DNA of 64,000 bases from the NCBI GenBank assembly GCA_947561715.1, contig OX387204.1, positions 13,087,001 through 13,151,000 on the forward strand, read 5' to 3'. A program made the translations under genes and the position numbers. The DNA is from Ascidia mentula. Taxonomy: Eukaryota; Chordata; Ascidiacea; Phlebobranchia; Ascidiidae. Below are positions 52,101-64,000 of the stretch, in pieces (position 1 is the stretch's first letter; the number at the start of each line of letters is the position of its first letter). Under the pieces are notes generated by a model that was not told where the DNA came from, did no database searches, and worked only from the letters and a program-made list of their open reading frames with translations.

Positions 52101-53456
52101 AACAGTTCGTAGTAAGAAGCTGTTCCTTGCAGGGTGTCTTGCTGCGCTGATTGACTGCTGATATCGATTATATTGCAAACGAAAACATAATTTGAATTAT
52201 GTAGCAATAAATGCGGTGACAGTTTTGGCGTATATATGCAAATACGCTTGATCACATCCCAGGTAGCATTGCAAGTCTTTTAGAATATCAATGTTGGAAT
52301 ACCCTTGTACTGCACAGTTTTACGATGAACAGAAATAAGGCAGTTTAAAAGTCACGGAAAGACTCTGGCAGGGAGTTTTACGATTTAAGAAGGAAGCGAA
52401 AAGTTTCGGAAGGTGCGGGAATCATCACTTTCCAGCTTCGCCTACGCAGCTGGGTGCTTCCTATGAAGTAAAGAGAACTGCCCAGCGTATAACGGGCGAG
52501 AGCAGAAAAAGTTTGCGGCCCTCTGCGGGTCAATGACCAGAATCGGCGACAGTTATACTTCGCTCAGTGCTCCGATATCGTTAGTCTAATCAAGAGCAGC
52601 AGCTACCCAAGTTATTGCTAATGTTTGGCTTATTCAGTACAACACTGTAACGGCACAAAAATGTCTTTTGCTGATTTTAAGCCACAGTGAAGGAAAGTAA
52701 GTGATGCAAACGACTGAGCGCTGTAACATGCGTAATGCATCATTGAAAAATATTTACAAAGTACTTTGAGCAAGCAGGCAGTAGCGCGCCATGGTTAGTT
52801 GCATTGAAACTAAAGGCAGCGGCAGCAGATTTCTAAAAGGCTCAATACATTGGCATGGCGCATATTTGCGTGCAAGTTGCGGATAATCCCGTATCTTGTT
52901 GCGCGAATGCGACGCTCGGGATTAATATCATCTCTGTTCTAAAACAAACAAACAAAGCTTTTGTAAAGCGCGTGATTCTTGTGCACAGGATTAGCAAAAC
53001 TTGTTTCGCAATATATTTAATCCGAGAGCGTGAGGGACAACCAACTCGATTGGACGCTATCTGTGTGTGTGTAATTTTCTTGCCGCGGATAATTTTTACA
53101 TGGCGAAGAAACTTCACTGAAACCGACCCCGAAGCAAGAGCCGACTGCCCAACTTCTAAACATGGATCCCTGTATTTTGATACTGTGAGTAAGAGCTTGG
53201 TTGGTTGACCCAGTATTGAAATACGCGAAGCAAGTCGTGAGAAAATACGGGCCCCTGTCCCGGCTATTATATGGCCTAGTTCGAACAACTGTCTCGTATG
53301 CCTTTGTTATGACCTAAGAGAAGTGTGTGTCTGTGTATTATTGTTTTATGTCTGTTGTTTTGGATACATTTTGGCTACAGTTCCCACCCTTGTCATGACG
53401 CTACGTCTGTGCTATTTGCGTACCAATAGATATGATTGAATGTCCTTCTGTTTCAG
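49117..53456. promoter_or_regulatory. Divergent intergenic region, Dok to semaphorin
   Basis: About 4.3 kb between the start of the minus-strand Dok gene and the first supported plus-strand semaphorin exon, so it should hold both upstream regions and non-coding first exons. GC content rises from about 50600 onward. A (TA)n tract lies near 50076. Several short open frames (for example 52855-53208 plus) lack recognisable domains. No promoter motif is assigned. Confidence 0.35.
50076..50095. repeat. (TA)n microsatellite
   Basis: A run of about ten TA dinucleotides in otherwise AT-rich sequence upstream of the Dok gene. Confidence 0.8.
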
Positions 53457-56400
53457 ATGTCTGGTGGCAAATCAAATCTTTATGGCCTCGTCGTCTTTTC
53501 CTGATAATATTTCCCCGCTGAAGGAGTTCAAACTTGAAGGTACGTTGGGCAAAGTTTTATCGGGAATTTTTGTGGGAGCCACCAGTTGGCAATTACCATT
53601 CGCGCGGTTAGAGGCCGGCACCAGAAAATGTGCGTTTGATAATTCTTACCTAATTGTCGCGAACAATGATGAATTAGCGCAATAATTGTAGGGACTGTGG
53701 ACTATGTCGCCTAAAACACTTAAAGACGTCCTTGTTGGTTGGGCATTATGTCCAATGGCCGGCCTCTATTCTTCCGTAGTTGACCAACGGTTTGACAAAG
53801 GCGCGGCCGATTATGACGTCTACATTGCGATTGTTTAATCACGGGTTTTGGCACAACGGTCGAACCGCTATACATTTGTGGTGGTTTTCATCGCTTCAGT
53901 GCAGTGTTTGGCCGTATAAGCAAACAAAAAGCGTTGGGCTTCGCGAAGCGGATTGTTTGTGTAGTTGTGAAAACACAATCCACTTTGCACGCGACCCGGT
54001 TTCATTGTGACGCCACAAACGACCCACTGTGACGGGATAAGGCCCTCCAACAGTCTTTGCTTGGGTCTGGACTTTCGCCGTTATCAAACGTAGTTTGGCT
54101 GAAAGATAACATTTGATAAGCGGGGCCCCTGTGCCTTAAATCTGTTTTGGGTGTAAACAAAAACTACGCAACTGTAACAAACGGAAATCCACCATGGTTG
54201 TTCGTTTTTAACGCAAATAGATTTTCCCGAATTGCTTGTTTCCTGCGTTTAAATGGCGGCCCCGAATATGGTCCTCAGCGGTGATGCCGTTCACCCGTAA
54301 CCTACGTCATAAAGCCAACTCTTTCACGCGGCGCAACGTCACAATGATTACGAGTCAACCCTAGCCGCCAAAGTCAGACTCACTTCAGGCTACGTTTTCC
54401 TGCCCATAAGCCTGCGGGTTCCGTTTTAACGCTCTACCAAGCAAAATTAACGCTCCATTGACCGCTCCATGTTTATATTCGAGCTCTATAGGTGTTTATT
54501 ATTGCAAATAATAGGCAAGGAAACCGTGATTTGGGACCAGCGCCACCGGGCCGTCTGGGCTCGTTTGCGACTCGTATTGTTTACACAGAGCAGACTTACT
54601 GGGGTTGGCGGTGCCTGCCCCCGTCGACGGACGAGCAATAGAAAACCAGTGGTGCTGAACGAATCTGACGGCAAAAGAAAAGCGCACGCGGTTGAAATAA
54701 CACAAAATTTGCTTGACCGGGTCTTTTCTTTCGGCGCTTTTGCAAAGCGGAGGCTTTCGCACGGGATTAAATTACAATTAAACACCAACTTGGCGTTTGG
54801 GTTTCATGGCGTGATATCGAAAAGGTTGATGATGTATCTTTGTTGGGGGGGGGGGATTCCTCATTCACCGACGCGATATTGTGTCCTTTGACAATTCTAC
54901 CGCAAAATATCGAGAGAATGACGGTTACATTAATTTAAATATATGGCATCTTATACCTTGCGATTTTGAGCGATACATTTCGATGTCATAAAACATTCAA
55001 ACGTTGTTTTTGAATGCAAAGTCGCTTTAGTTTGTCACACACCTACATCGTAAAAATGCTCAAGCAAATGGGGAAACTCTGTGTCAGTCCGCGAACCGGG
55101 AAAGTTGCTTTTACAGTTGAGTAATGCTGCTTAAAGCACTTGAGTGCCGCCTCCTCAAGTCGCTGTGCTTATGCGTCACACAAAGCAACTGGCCACTTCA
55201 CTGACGGCAAGGGGTCAGAGCTCGGTGCGGACACTTCGTAACAGCTGAGACGCCATTTGCAAACCCTTGGGCGACTTCAGGAGCTCGCAAGGAGTCCTGA
55301 CGCTGTTCTCGAGCTGTCGATAACGCGCTGCGTCAACGCTCGACAAAACAACAACAGCACACGTCGAGCCTTTGCCCGCGGGCGCGCAAGATAGCTACAA
55401 TTTGGAGCCCGACAACTGTTATTTTGACCGAGCTTGTATTGTTGGCCACTCCACTGACGCCGCGATGAACAGATTGCGAACTGGAAGGTGGCGGTTAATG
55501 TGGAAAGCACCTTCTAAACACTTGGCCACAACCACCGCCAAGCTGGGATGTGGCAAAAGGCGTAATCGTCCCCTTATTAGCCAATTATTCCAAATCATCG
55601 CAGGCACAAAGGCGCTCGTTGTTGGCTAATTAATTGCTTCGCCCTCTGCTAATCGTTCCTAAAAAGTAGCCATGGGCGTGTTTTAGCATCAGGGTTGGAA
55701 AGCTGTGAAACGAGCTTCCTGATTACGGGGTTATCGTTGATCTGTTTAACGGATCTGGCAGCAAGGCGTCGCAACAGACGTTTGAGCGCGGTTGCATCTT
55801 CGCCAGGCGCCGTTTGTTCGCTGCGTTTCTAATTTCAAGGAGAGTGCTCGTGTTGTTTACATGTTGCTGACAAGCTGCGTCACTTAATCCCGTTAACAAA
55901 CTTTCTCCGATACCTCTGTTCTAGTGTTATGTTTACAGCCGTGATTTTTCGTGCAGATCTGCCAAGCAAAGTTTTTTCTGGTACTCATGTTGCTGACGGG
56001 CACCGACTCCGTCACATCCAGCTGATGAAACGGGTGAAGGTGATGGGAATGGACAAGATTGTTATTTGTGCAAGGTAAATGTGTGAACAGTACGTCGAAA
56101 CATAATAGAGTCAATCCTATGAACGTTTTTTTGCAAGTCCCCTGTTATAGTTCAACTATAGCAAAAAAATCCTTTTTTAACCAAATTACCAAAATCTCTC
56201 ATTGAATTCCTTTCCTGTTTTCGCAATTCACCAAGTAAATTTTGCGCAACCGGTAACGAAAATCAATTAGCCTTTTCGTAACCCATCGAAAATAGGCTTT
56301 GTTTGCGCAAAGACGTAGCCCTTATTGGCGATCGCGCGTTTTGTATACTCAGCAGTCTATGAGGACATAGACGGGGAGGGCGAAACGTTATCCTGATGCA

Positions 56401-59400
56401 AACAAAATCCCCGCATCTGGACTGTGATGTGATTTTACCCAAACTGAGGTCTGGATCTCGCTCCCGGATCGAGTGGGCGGCTGAGCTTTGGGTTCTTCGT
56501 GACAGTAAGGGGATCTTGGAGCTCTAGGGGAGAGAAAGGCCATCCGTTGAGTGGGTTAACAACCGAACACCTGCACAAAGGGAGCGCTAACGAAGCGGGA
56601 GCGCAAACAAAAGTCGTAGCGGCGCCTGGCAAGAGTTCACCAATTGACTGTCGACCTGTTTTTGTGGCCGATTGCTCGCTCGTGCCTATTGTGGTGGTTC
56701 CAGGCGGGAAGAGGTGAACAATGGTTATCGAACCGGTCATTGTTTCGATAAGATTGCGCGCAGTGATCAGGTGTTTCGGTAGGATACTGATACGACAGTT
56801 GCTCTGCTCCCGCCAACTGTTTTTGGAACATGCAATTGTTGCAGTTGCAAACAACACCATACAAGAACTTCTCAAAAATTCGTATGTCACGCATACACTC
56901 TCTTATCATGAACCAATTGTTCCTGTGTTAAAGGGGTGTGTCAAATCAAATTGAAAAAAACGTAATTCTATGTGATAAATGTCAACAACTAGCGGGTGCG
57001 CTATTTAAAAAAGCGCTTACCGCGGGTGCGAGTTTCTCCACAAGGTCACGTGTTAAATACACAGCAGCTGGTATTGTGAACAAAAATGTGTTATAAATAC
57101 ATATGGGGGTTCGCACTGTTGTTGTCGCCACGGAGCGACCGAGCAAGAATAAAAATAAGACTTTTGTTGCCACGGGCGTTGTACGCGGCTTGTCTGCTAG
57201 CGTGAATTTGATTTTCGTCGCTGGTAAACTTGCCACTCCTCAATATTCACGACTTTGTTCAGACACGTACACAATAACCTAATAAGGTTAATCAAACTGG
57301 GAGGCGATAGGGACTCAACAGTGCGGGTTTGGTGCCAGAGAAACCCAGTCAACCCAAATCAACATCGGCTTGGCTTAATCAGTAACATGTGACCGCTTGT
57401 GTTTGTTAACAATGGTAGCTTGACGTTGTAAGGATAACAAAAGTTGCCAAGGAACTCGTGTGGCCCCTTGACACATCTGGAAAACCCGTTTGTGAAGTCC
57501 CTCACATTAGACGCAAAGCACGTTGCTGCACTCCAATCTTCAAGATGTTCCTTTTAACATCACCACACAGACTAAGTCAAATTACTCGCTCTACGTCACG
57601 ATGACGTAGGCAGGAGTAGGGGGCACACTGTTGACCAACGCGATAAATGCCTAGAATTGAAAAACTAAACGAAGACGCACCTGGGAAATTAGTCACTATA
57701 CGACCACACGTGCCGGCCTGATTGAAATCGTATCCTTCGCGTGTCAGTTGGCTGCGTTAATAACACTCTTGTCTTGTATTGATGCTAACCACAGACTAAG
57801 TGTGGCTTTTACCATTTGAAAATTAGCTTCAATGAAATGACCAAGCCTTGGTCACCAAGGTAATAATTTTTCAATCCCAGTGTAACGAAAAGGTAACAAA
57901 ACCTGATCGCTAACAGACTAGAGTCTACGCGTTTATACTGAATCGGCGTAGTCTCTAATAGACATCTGCTTTGTTGTTGTAATTTGGCAAGTTGTCGTTC
58001 ATTCGATGTATATGACTAAGATAATGCTATGACGTATAGACAAAACCACTTCGGGGGTCTTTGTTAATCGTGAATGAGCGGTTTAAAATGTCTCCCTACA
58101 TCGGAAAGCTCGCATCTGCGGCCACTCAATTACCGGTAATCCATTATTTAATCCTTTATTTTGAACGTCGTCGGTATCCGGTTTACCGCCGAATACACTG
58201 GGTATTCACCGTTGTCGCAGCGCCCGTCGCTTTCCTTTATGTGCAGTGCCGCCCACCTGCTACACAGTAACCGTTGTAGCCTGGACGCTCCTAATGTTAC
58301 AATCGTTGTACTCAGCGATTGGCTCTGTTGGGTAATTAACGGATGCCTGAAAAATTTGTGTGGTGACTACACGGATACGGAAGCAAATGACTGGAAGCTG
58401 CTTTGTGTTTGTAGGGGCTTTGTGCAGTGCTTTAAGAACTTTTAAGAGGCGTTGGCGCCTGTTAAAGCATGAATAACTTTTTTAGATTGGCGTCTCCATG
58501 GGGTTACATAATTTTGTTTTAATGGAGCCAGTCTTTGTTTGTGTGCGAAGATAAAGTATGCACAATATCATGTTGATGGACTCAATAATTGTCTGTGTGG
58601 CACAGTGGCACTGGAAAACTTGGGGAAAACTGCCAATCGACTTTTGATTGCGTCTTTACGAGTGGCCTGGGATTAATTTGGCTCTGCGCCAATGCCAGCG
58701 CTAAGAACGGCCTTTGACATTTGACCCCTAGCCAGTCACCTTAAGCGCTCGTTGCCGTCAATTAGGCCCGGTCCTCATTACTATTAATACGATGACGATA
58801 CGCTGCCAACGGTCTGTCACAACCGAATGGGGAGAAGAGAAAAAACGACTGGACATTAAATCGAAATAAAATCGATGTAACGCACGCGTACGACCCCGAT
58901 TAGCTTACATCAGCTCGTAATACTAAAAATCGATAAAGGCCGTATCCCGTTTGCGACATCGGCGTGCTGTAAATAAATTAAGAAAGGGCAGGTGGTTGAC
59001 TGTTAGAAGACGCCTTCCAAGGACGCAAGCCAACTTCTATCGCGATTTGACGCCCGAGTGAGCTGGCATGCATCAATTGACCACCAGCGTGGTGCGTAAT
59101 ACAATTAACATCGAGGCCAGAATCAATGAAAATGCCAAAGTAAAAAGTTTGGGTAAACTTTGTACGTGTAACGCAAGATGGATTTGTGTTTGTCATCCTA
59201 CAGCTTTCAATATAAACCGTTTCCATTAGCACGCCAACATTAGTCAAAATCGTGGTTTCCTCTTCATGTGGTGGGCGAATTGGCAGCGCCGATGTTGTCC
59301 CAATCTTTGCCTCTTATCGCGAAACAGGCCTGTGGCGCACAAGGGAGGGGATCTGGCATAGTCATCGAAAAGTGGAAGAACGCTTTCCAGACTTTCCAAC

Positions 59401-62050
59401 TAAAAACTTCGCGATGATTCATCAATTGCTTCTGTGCCGTCATAAAACTTTCGTGCCATTAATCGTAAAACTCGGTTCTTTGTCCAGCTGACTTCCTCCC
59501 CGTGTATTTGCTGAGAGAAAAATCGACGCCATCTCGTCCTCTCCTGAAGTCCGACCATTTTCAGCGCTAGCGATATTAAAACGCGATAAATATAAAAATC
59601 ATTATGCTCCGCCCCTCAGGAGCTTTATGTGACGTCACAATGCCGCTACCATCGCGCTGAGGGTTTGCAAACAAAGGTGCGCTCACCAGCGTCGCAACGG
59701 CGAGCACACTTAACCCTCTCCGTCACTTAACGGGGGGTTAACAAGGAGGCGGGAAGGTAGACAAGAGGGGGGTGCGAGGATTAGTTTGTCCTATCCGCCG
59801 TCTCTCCGTCACTTGTCCATCAGTCCGAGTTCTCCGTGTCTGACTCCCCGTTATTTAGCAGGGAATCTATACATATAGTAATCGTGACCTGTAACACGCT
59901 TGGTCAAGTGTTGTATAAACGAACAAAAAATCTAATAAACATATGGAAGCACGATCTTACACTTTCATCCTGTTATTTTAGCACCAAAAGTAAAATGTTA
60001 TGTTTTTTTATTACAGAGAGGATGTGTTCGTCATCAACCCAGACCAGTTTTCTCCCACTAGTTCGGAAGATATCGCCTACGATTCGGTAAGCACACATCA
60101 CCAGTAGTTTAATGTTTCACCTACAACTCGACAATGGCTGTTGACCTTCGTTTTCTCGTTTCTAGATTGTAACCTGGAGGTCGGAAAAACAGACTCGCGA
60201 TCTTTGCACTATGAAAGGACAACCTGACGTGAGTGTGGTTTAATTTGTTGTCACAAGCCGTCCGGGCTTGTTTTTATTGCCTCGGGTTTGGATTGTCTAG
60301 TCACGCTTGTGCGAAACTTTCTCGCTGTGAAACCAATTTCAATGTTGACCTACGTGAAATCCAATATTATGCTTTCCGAGAAAGGAAGCGACATAAAAGT
60401 TGTTTCCCTCGAAATTGGCGAATAACGTTGAATACATGATTGGGGCGTATTACAAAGAAAGGGGAATTCAAAAATCGGACAATAAGGACTGTTTCTCATT
60501 CTGTGTAGCTAAACTGCTTGACGCGTCCGCCCTCTCAATTACATGACACTGCAACTTGTACTAGTTTGCATATCTACCTTCATGTAAATATCCAACGTTT
60601 AATGACGATGTTAACACTTCGGGATTTTGTTCGGGTTTATGTTATTACGCAACCGCATTTTAACAAACCCTCTAGCAATTACGTGACATTGCAGCTTTTG
60701 CAGCCTTCCGTGCACAAACAAAGGCGTTGTAATAAGTGTAGCTTCGAGAGTTAATTAACGTGTCCGGTTTGTTCTATCCTTTGCGATATTGGAACAATAG
60801 AGCGACCCCTTGTTCTGCCCTTGAGCTACAAGAGCGTGTGCACTTCTGTTAAGTGAATAATCGATTTGCTCCACTACACGAACCACGGTCATGGCTCTTT
60901 ACCCTTGTTAACACAACACGGTGACGTGGATCTTTTGCGTACATGAGTGTTGTGATGCGGAAAGCAGTTGGTTGATGCATTGGCGGAGGCCAGAGTGCGG
61001 GTTTCCGGACGAAGGAAAAGTACACGGGTAGATCATGAGTACAACGCAGTTAAACACCGACAGTCCTTAGCCCAAATTAGGAAGCCCCGTCGATCGCTGG
61101 TAGCTGAAAAACAACTTTCGGAGCTAAAGAAACCGCAAGTCCTAGTTCTTCTCATGAGCTCGTTTCGGAGCATGACTTACGATGTTGACGTAATAAACAT
61201 GGCGGCCTCGGAGACGCTGTGTTCGCTTGAACGTCCTGTATATAAGTATATGCTTTCACCATCGATAAGCCCTTACTGCTGTGTTGTTTAAATTATTCAT
61301 GTCGATCGTATACAACTGGTGCACACCGGTGTTAATCAGCGGTGTAACCAACGACCTTACATACAGCTGCATTATATCTTGTCGACCAGGCCGTTCTACG
61401 AAGAGCTAAAGATGTTTTACGGCCATGTTTAGTCATTTGTCGCTCACAGGTTGACACCTAGGCGCCTGGCTGTATACACGTCTTAGTTTACAATACAACC
61501 ACCTGCTTGGCGCGCTCGAGGCTCAGGCGGTCGGTGTAATAAGCCCTTGCAGATTGTAATTCTACTCGATAATGGTTCCTCGGGTGCTGTATTAGGGCGT
61601 GATTAAGCGCGTAATCCGGTGGTTTGGTTTGATATCTGACCGGGGCCGTTATATTGCAGGAGCTCTGCTACAATTACAACAGCGTGTTCGAGGCGCTGAA
61701 TGAGCGTGGCAGCGAGTTCCTGGTGTGTGGCACCGACTCCTACAACCCAAACTGCACCAAGTACCAGGTAATCTTGTCGGCTGTCTATATGAGTTTTCGA
61801 TATATAGTAAAAGTTGTATTACATTTCAAAACACGCAGTTTACAAACATTGGTGGCAAATGTCCCCAATAATAATAAAACTGCGGTTTTGGTTTATGTTT
61901 CATGACTTAAACATCACAATTTGTGTGTGTTTCAGGCGGTGGTTGCAAGAAACGGTCGCGTTGAACTGATCAACTCCGGAACCGGTTATTTCAGTGGCAA
62001 GCAGAGGTGTCCGTTTGGCCCGAACCAGCCCAGCACAAATCTCTTCACCG
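53457..62050 (+). CDS. Semaphorin, N-terminal part (partial, continues to the right)
   Basis: Six phase-compatible exons: 53457-53539 (tentative), 55957-56074, 60017-60086, 60166-60228, 61660-61767, 61936-62050. Together they give the start of a Sema beta-propeller: GMDKIVICAREDVFVINPDQ (compare 'LYVGARDxVF'), IVTWRSEKQTRDLCTMKGQP (the 'W......C..KGK' motif), ELCYNYNSVFEALNE with FLVCGTDSYNPNC ('C.NYI.VL...LLVCGTNAF.P.C'), and KQRCPFGPNQPSTNLF ('CPYDP..NST'). Semaphorins are secreted or membrane guidance ligands for plexins. The signal peptide exon is not identified; it may lie upstream of 53457 or be part of that exon (a Met codon at 53440 is in frame). The class cannot be told from this part. 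Long introns suggest embedded regulation. Confidence 0.85.
53540..55956 (+). promoter_or_regulatory. Semaphorin intron (2.4 kb)
   Basis: No gene or repeat recognised. An 11-base G run is at 54845-54855. GC content is higher than in the left half of the window, and open frames on both strands (for example 54469-54891) look like by-products of that composition. It could hold enhancers, but nothing specific is visible. Confidence 0.3.
56075..60016 (+). promoter_or_regulatory. Semaphorin intron (3.9 kb)
   Basis: The longest intron in the window. Purine-rich and G-rich tracts occur near 59730-59790, including GGGGGG runs, and palindromic TGACGT-like sites near 59630. No coding exon, tRNA or mobile element could be supported. 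Confidence 0.3.
60229..61659 (+). other. Semaphorin intron (1.4 kb)
   Basis: A 107-codon open frame at 60968-61291 has no recognisable domain and no flanking sema-like splice logic. Nothing else is identified. Confidence 0.35.
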
Positions 62051-64000
62051 GTAAATCATTTACCACATTCGATTTACAAGCGCTCTACCACGGGCGTTAA
62101 CGGCACTTAAAACGGGCCGAATTAAACCTACTCCCAACACTGTTACGGCACTCAATGCCCAACACTCTGTGAGGAAAATGATGCATGAAGGTGCGGCTGA
62201 GGTTTGAAATCCGAGATAAAACCCAGCATTACAACTCCCCTCATCACATGCGCTTTTCTTTCGTTGCCAATATCCGGTTGTTTAAAACACGGCCTAAAAC
62301 CGCACAGCGAGGCACACCCGCTTGTTAGTAGCCGATCTTGTGCTTGTGTGGCTTGCTCTCATGCTGGGTGGAGCTCAGTTGGCAGCCAAAATTGCCTCAT
62401 CAGCGATGTTTGCTTACTATGTTAACATGATGCCGATCTCGTTGTTAAGTTGCTTTCGCGAGTAGTTTTACCGAGTTAGTCGCCAACATTTTCCCGCTGT
62501 GGCCCAAATGGTGTTTTTAAATTGTTCGGCCTCCAGATCACGATCGGTATTAACTTGATTCAACCCAATCACTGTTTCAAACCCGACTCCTTTATTGGCA
62601 ATATCAAACGAAAGGCTATCGATCACTTCCAACACCTCTCGTTTGGAAATGTATATCTTGCTGTGATTCAAAATGAAATGCCGGTTAAACGGGTCACCCA
62701 ATCCTCCTCTCTTCTCAGACAAATATAAAATCGTCGCGTGACAATTCGAATCGTCAGCTCGCGCTGTAAAGTGGTGCGCTGTGTCGTCATAATAGGTATT
62801 ATTACGTTTTCTTCTGAATATATTGGGCGGCCTGCGGCGATTCGTTTTGGGAACGAAATTGCCGTTGATGAGTAAAATAGGAAATCGGCGATTCGGTCCG
62901 GTTTGCTTAACGTCTCTCGCTGACGTGGTTTATTGCAAAAACAACATCCTGTTTTAGTAAAATATTAACTAAAGAGTTGCTGGCCTCTTGTTCAATGAAT
63001 TCCGATTTCAATTTTTTGCTTATTGGAATATATATCAGTCACTCTTGAAACTTGATAAAAACAACAAACAATTAACATCCAAAAACTCGCACCTAAATAT
63101 TTTTGCATTAACTTACCACTATGATATTTTGTTGCCATGTGGTGATAACGACAAATGATATGAACCAGTTTGTAGATGGTGTTTCCTTATTTTGTTGGTT
63201 TCTGGACTTAGATAAGATCAATAGTTTTGTTCACGTACACACCTACCTAAATTTAAACCTACATCTAGTTTACCCTGCTCCGAGCGAGTCATCGGCGCCT
63301 GTGGTATCTAAACAAACATGCGCCGAATGAGAACAGGATGGGCCGTGTCTATATTAACTCGTTTATCTCGAGTGGCAAGAGATTAGCCCCACTCTTGACC
63401 CCGGCCGAATATGATTTGATCGGCTGCTGCAATCGTTTTGCTTGCTCCGTGAGTTTGCTTTTCGCTGCGATAACAAGTCAAGCGTTACTAATCGCTTCGC
63501 TTCGCCTCGCTGCACATCGCCGCGGGGATCCCTGTGACGACTTCAACAAGTGGATGACGCAGTCGTATATTGCTGTCGTTTAAATGTAAATACTTCTTGC
63601 GACTTTCGATGCGAACGAAGTTCACGCGGATAATGATTTACGACTCGGCTGATTACGTACTGCCCAAGCTGCTTTCCCTTTAGCTATTTTACCATGTTAA
63701 AAGCTTTACATATGCGGAGCCTGTGAACTTTGCCCGTGGTGCAGACTCAGCATGTCTTGGCCCAGTAACCAAAAATAGTTCTCCATGTAACAATGTAGCT
63801 TATATATAGTTTCTTTAAAATGCACATCATTGGGCAATCGTTTCTATACTTCGGTTTCATTGGGGTTTTATGCCTTGGTAAAAATTACGACCGGTTGCCC
63901 AGGGTAAAAAGCGATCAAGTCTATTTAAGACCTGACGACGGCACTGATCATTTAAATAAGCTTTTGGAAAACTTGGCAACAGGGAATTCTTTGTTAAACG
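62051..64000 (+). other. Semaphorin intron to the right edge
   Basis: The last supported exon ends in phase 1 after NLFT, where Sema domains continue with an '(L/I)YxGT..DF' strand. I looked for such an exon up to 64000 and did not find one, so it probably lies outside the window. Short open frames on both strands (for example minus 62468-62722) are unassigned. Confidence 0.4.

Noticed and set aside
52855-53208. 117-codon plus-strand frame upstream of the semaphorin exon
   Set aside because: Considered as a first semaphorin exon, but it has no signal peptide and no sema-like sequence; phase linkage to 53457 is not evident.
54469-54891. 140-codon open frame in a semaphorin intron
   Set aside because: Opposite-strand frames of similar length overlap it, and no domain is recognised. 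It is probably an effect of higher GC.
62468-62722. 84-codon minus-strand frame in the last semaphorin intron
   Set aside because: The amino-acid mix looks reasonable, but there is no homologue I recognise and no supporting splice or promoter features. It is left as unassigned.
1-64000. CRISPR arrays, operons or bacterial-type signals
   Set aside because: The gene structure is clearly spliced eukaryotic. The tandem repeats are intron-exon units, not spaced short repeats.

Overview
The window looks like animal nuclear DNA, most likely from a tunicate close to Ciona. That reading is an inference. It rests on the AT-rich, compact, many-exon genes, the vertebrate-type signalling domains (Death, ZU5/UPA, NACHT-LRR, Dok, semaphorin), and short introns interrupted by hAT-like and TTAA-type DNA transposons, a tRNA-derived SINE, a BEL/Pao element and a Gypsy gag fossil. 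I ran no homology search. Gene models come from reading exons, splice sites and phases by eye.

The left two thirds (1034-42438) is a same-strand cluster of three related genes that end in the same module, ZU5-UPA-Death domain. Gene A (1034-12344; 22 exons; 1067 aa) starts with an apparently active RIPK/TKL-like kinase. Gene B (13369-30908; 54 exons; 2056 aa) starts with a NACHT-like domain lacking a Walker A signature, then leucine-rich repeats, then a linker built from a 1.55-kb intron-exon unit repeated about six times. Gene C (38119-42438; 19 exons; 870 aa) starts with a kinase fold that has lost its catalytic motifs, then a 142-bp exon+intron unit repeated four times. All three modelled reading frames close with correct phases. 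A and B also share an N-terminal domain and a pre-ZU5 domain that I do not recognise.

In all three genes the ZU5-UPA junction carries His-Phe-(Thr/Cys), with a phase-2 intron two bases after that codon. ZU5-UPA is the FIIND of vertebrate NLRP1/CARD8, and PIDD1 has the same pair. Those proteins cut themselves at (His/Ser)-Phe|Ser. The cluster therefore reads as a family of possibly self-cleaving Death-domain receptors with interchangeable front ends (kinase, NLR, pseudokinase). This is the main finding.

Mobile elements sit between and inside these genes: a Gypsy gag fossil at the left edge, a 1.6-kb hAT-like element in intron 1 of A, a SINE cluster and small hAT-like pieces in A, a TTAA-type MITE inside the B array, and a young but broken BEL/Pao element in the apparent 3' UTR of B, whose 5' LTR carries a hAT MITE.

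On the right, a Dok-family adaptor gene (PH-PTB-tyrosine tail) lies on the minus strand (45886-49116). From about 53457 the N-terminal part of a semaphorin gene runs on the plus strand through long, more GC-rich introns and leaves the window. About 3.4 kb separates gene C from the Dok gene and about 4.3 kb separates the divergent Dok and semaphorin genes. I could support no genes in either stretch.
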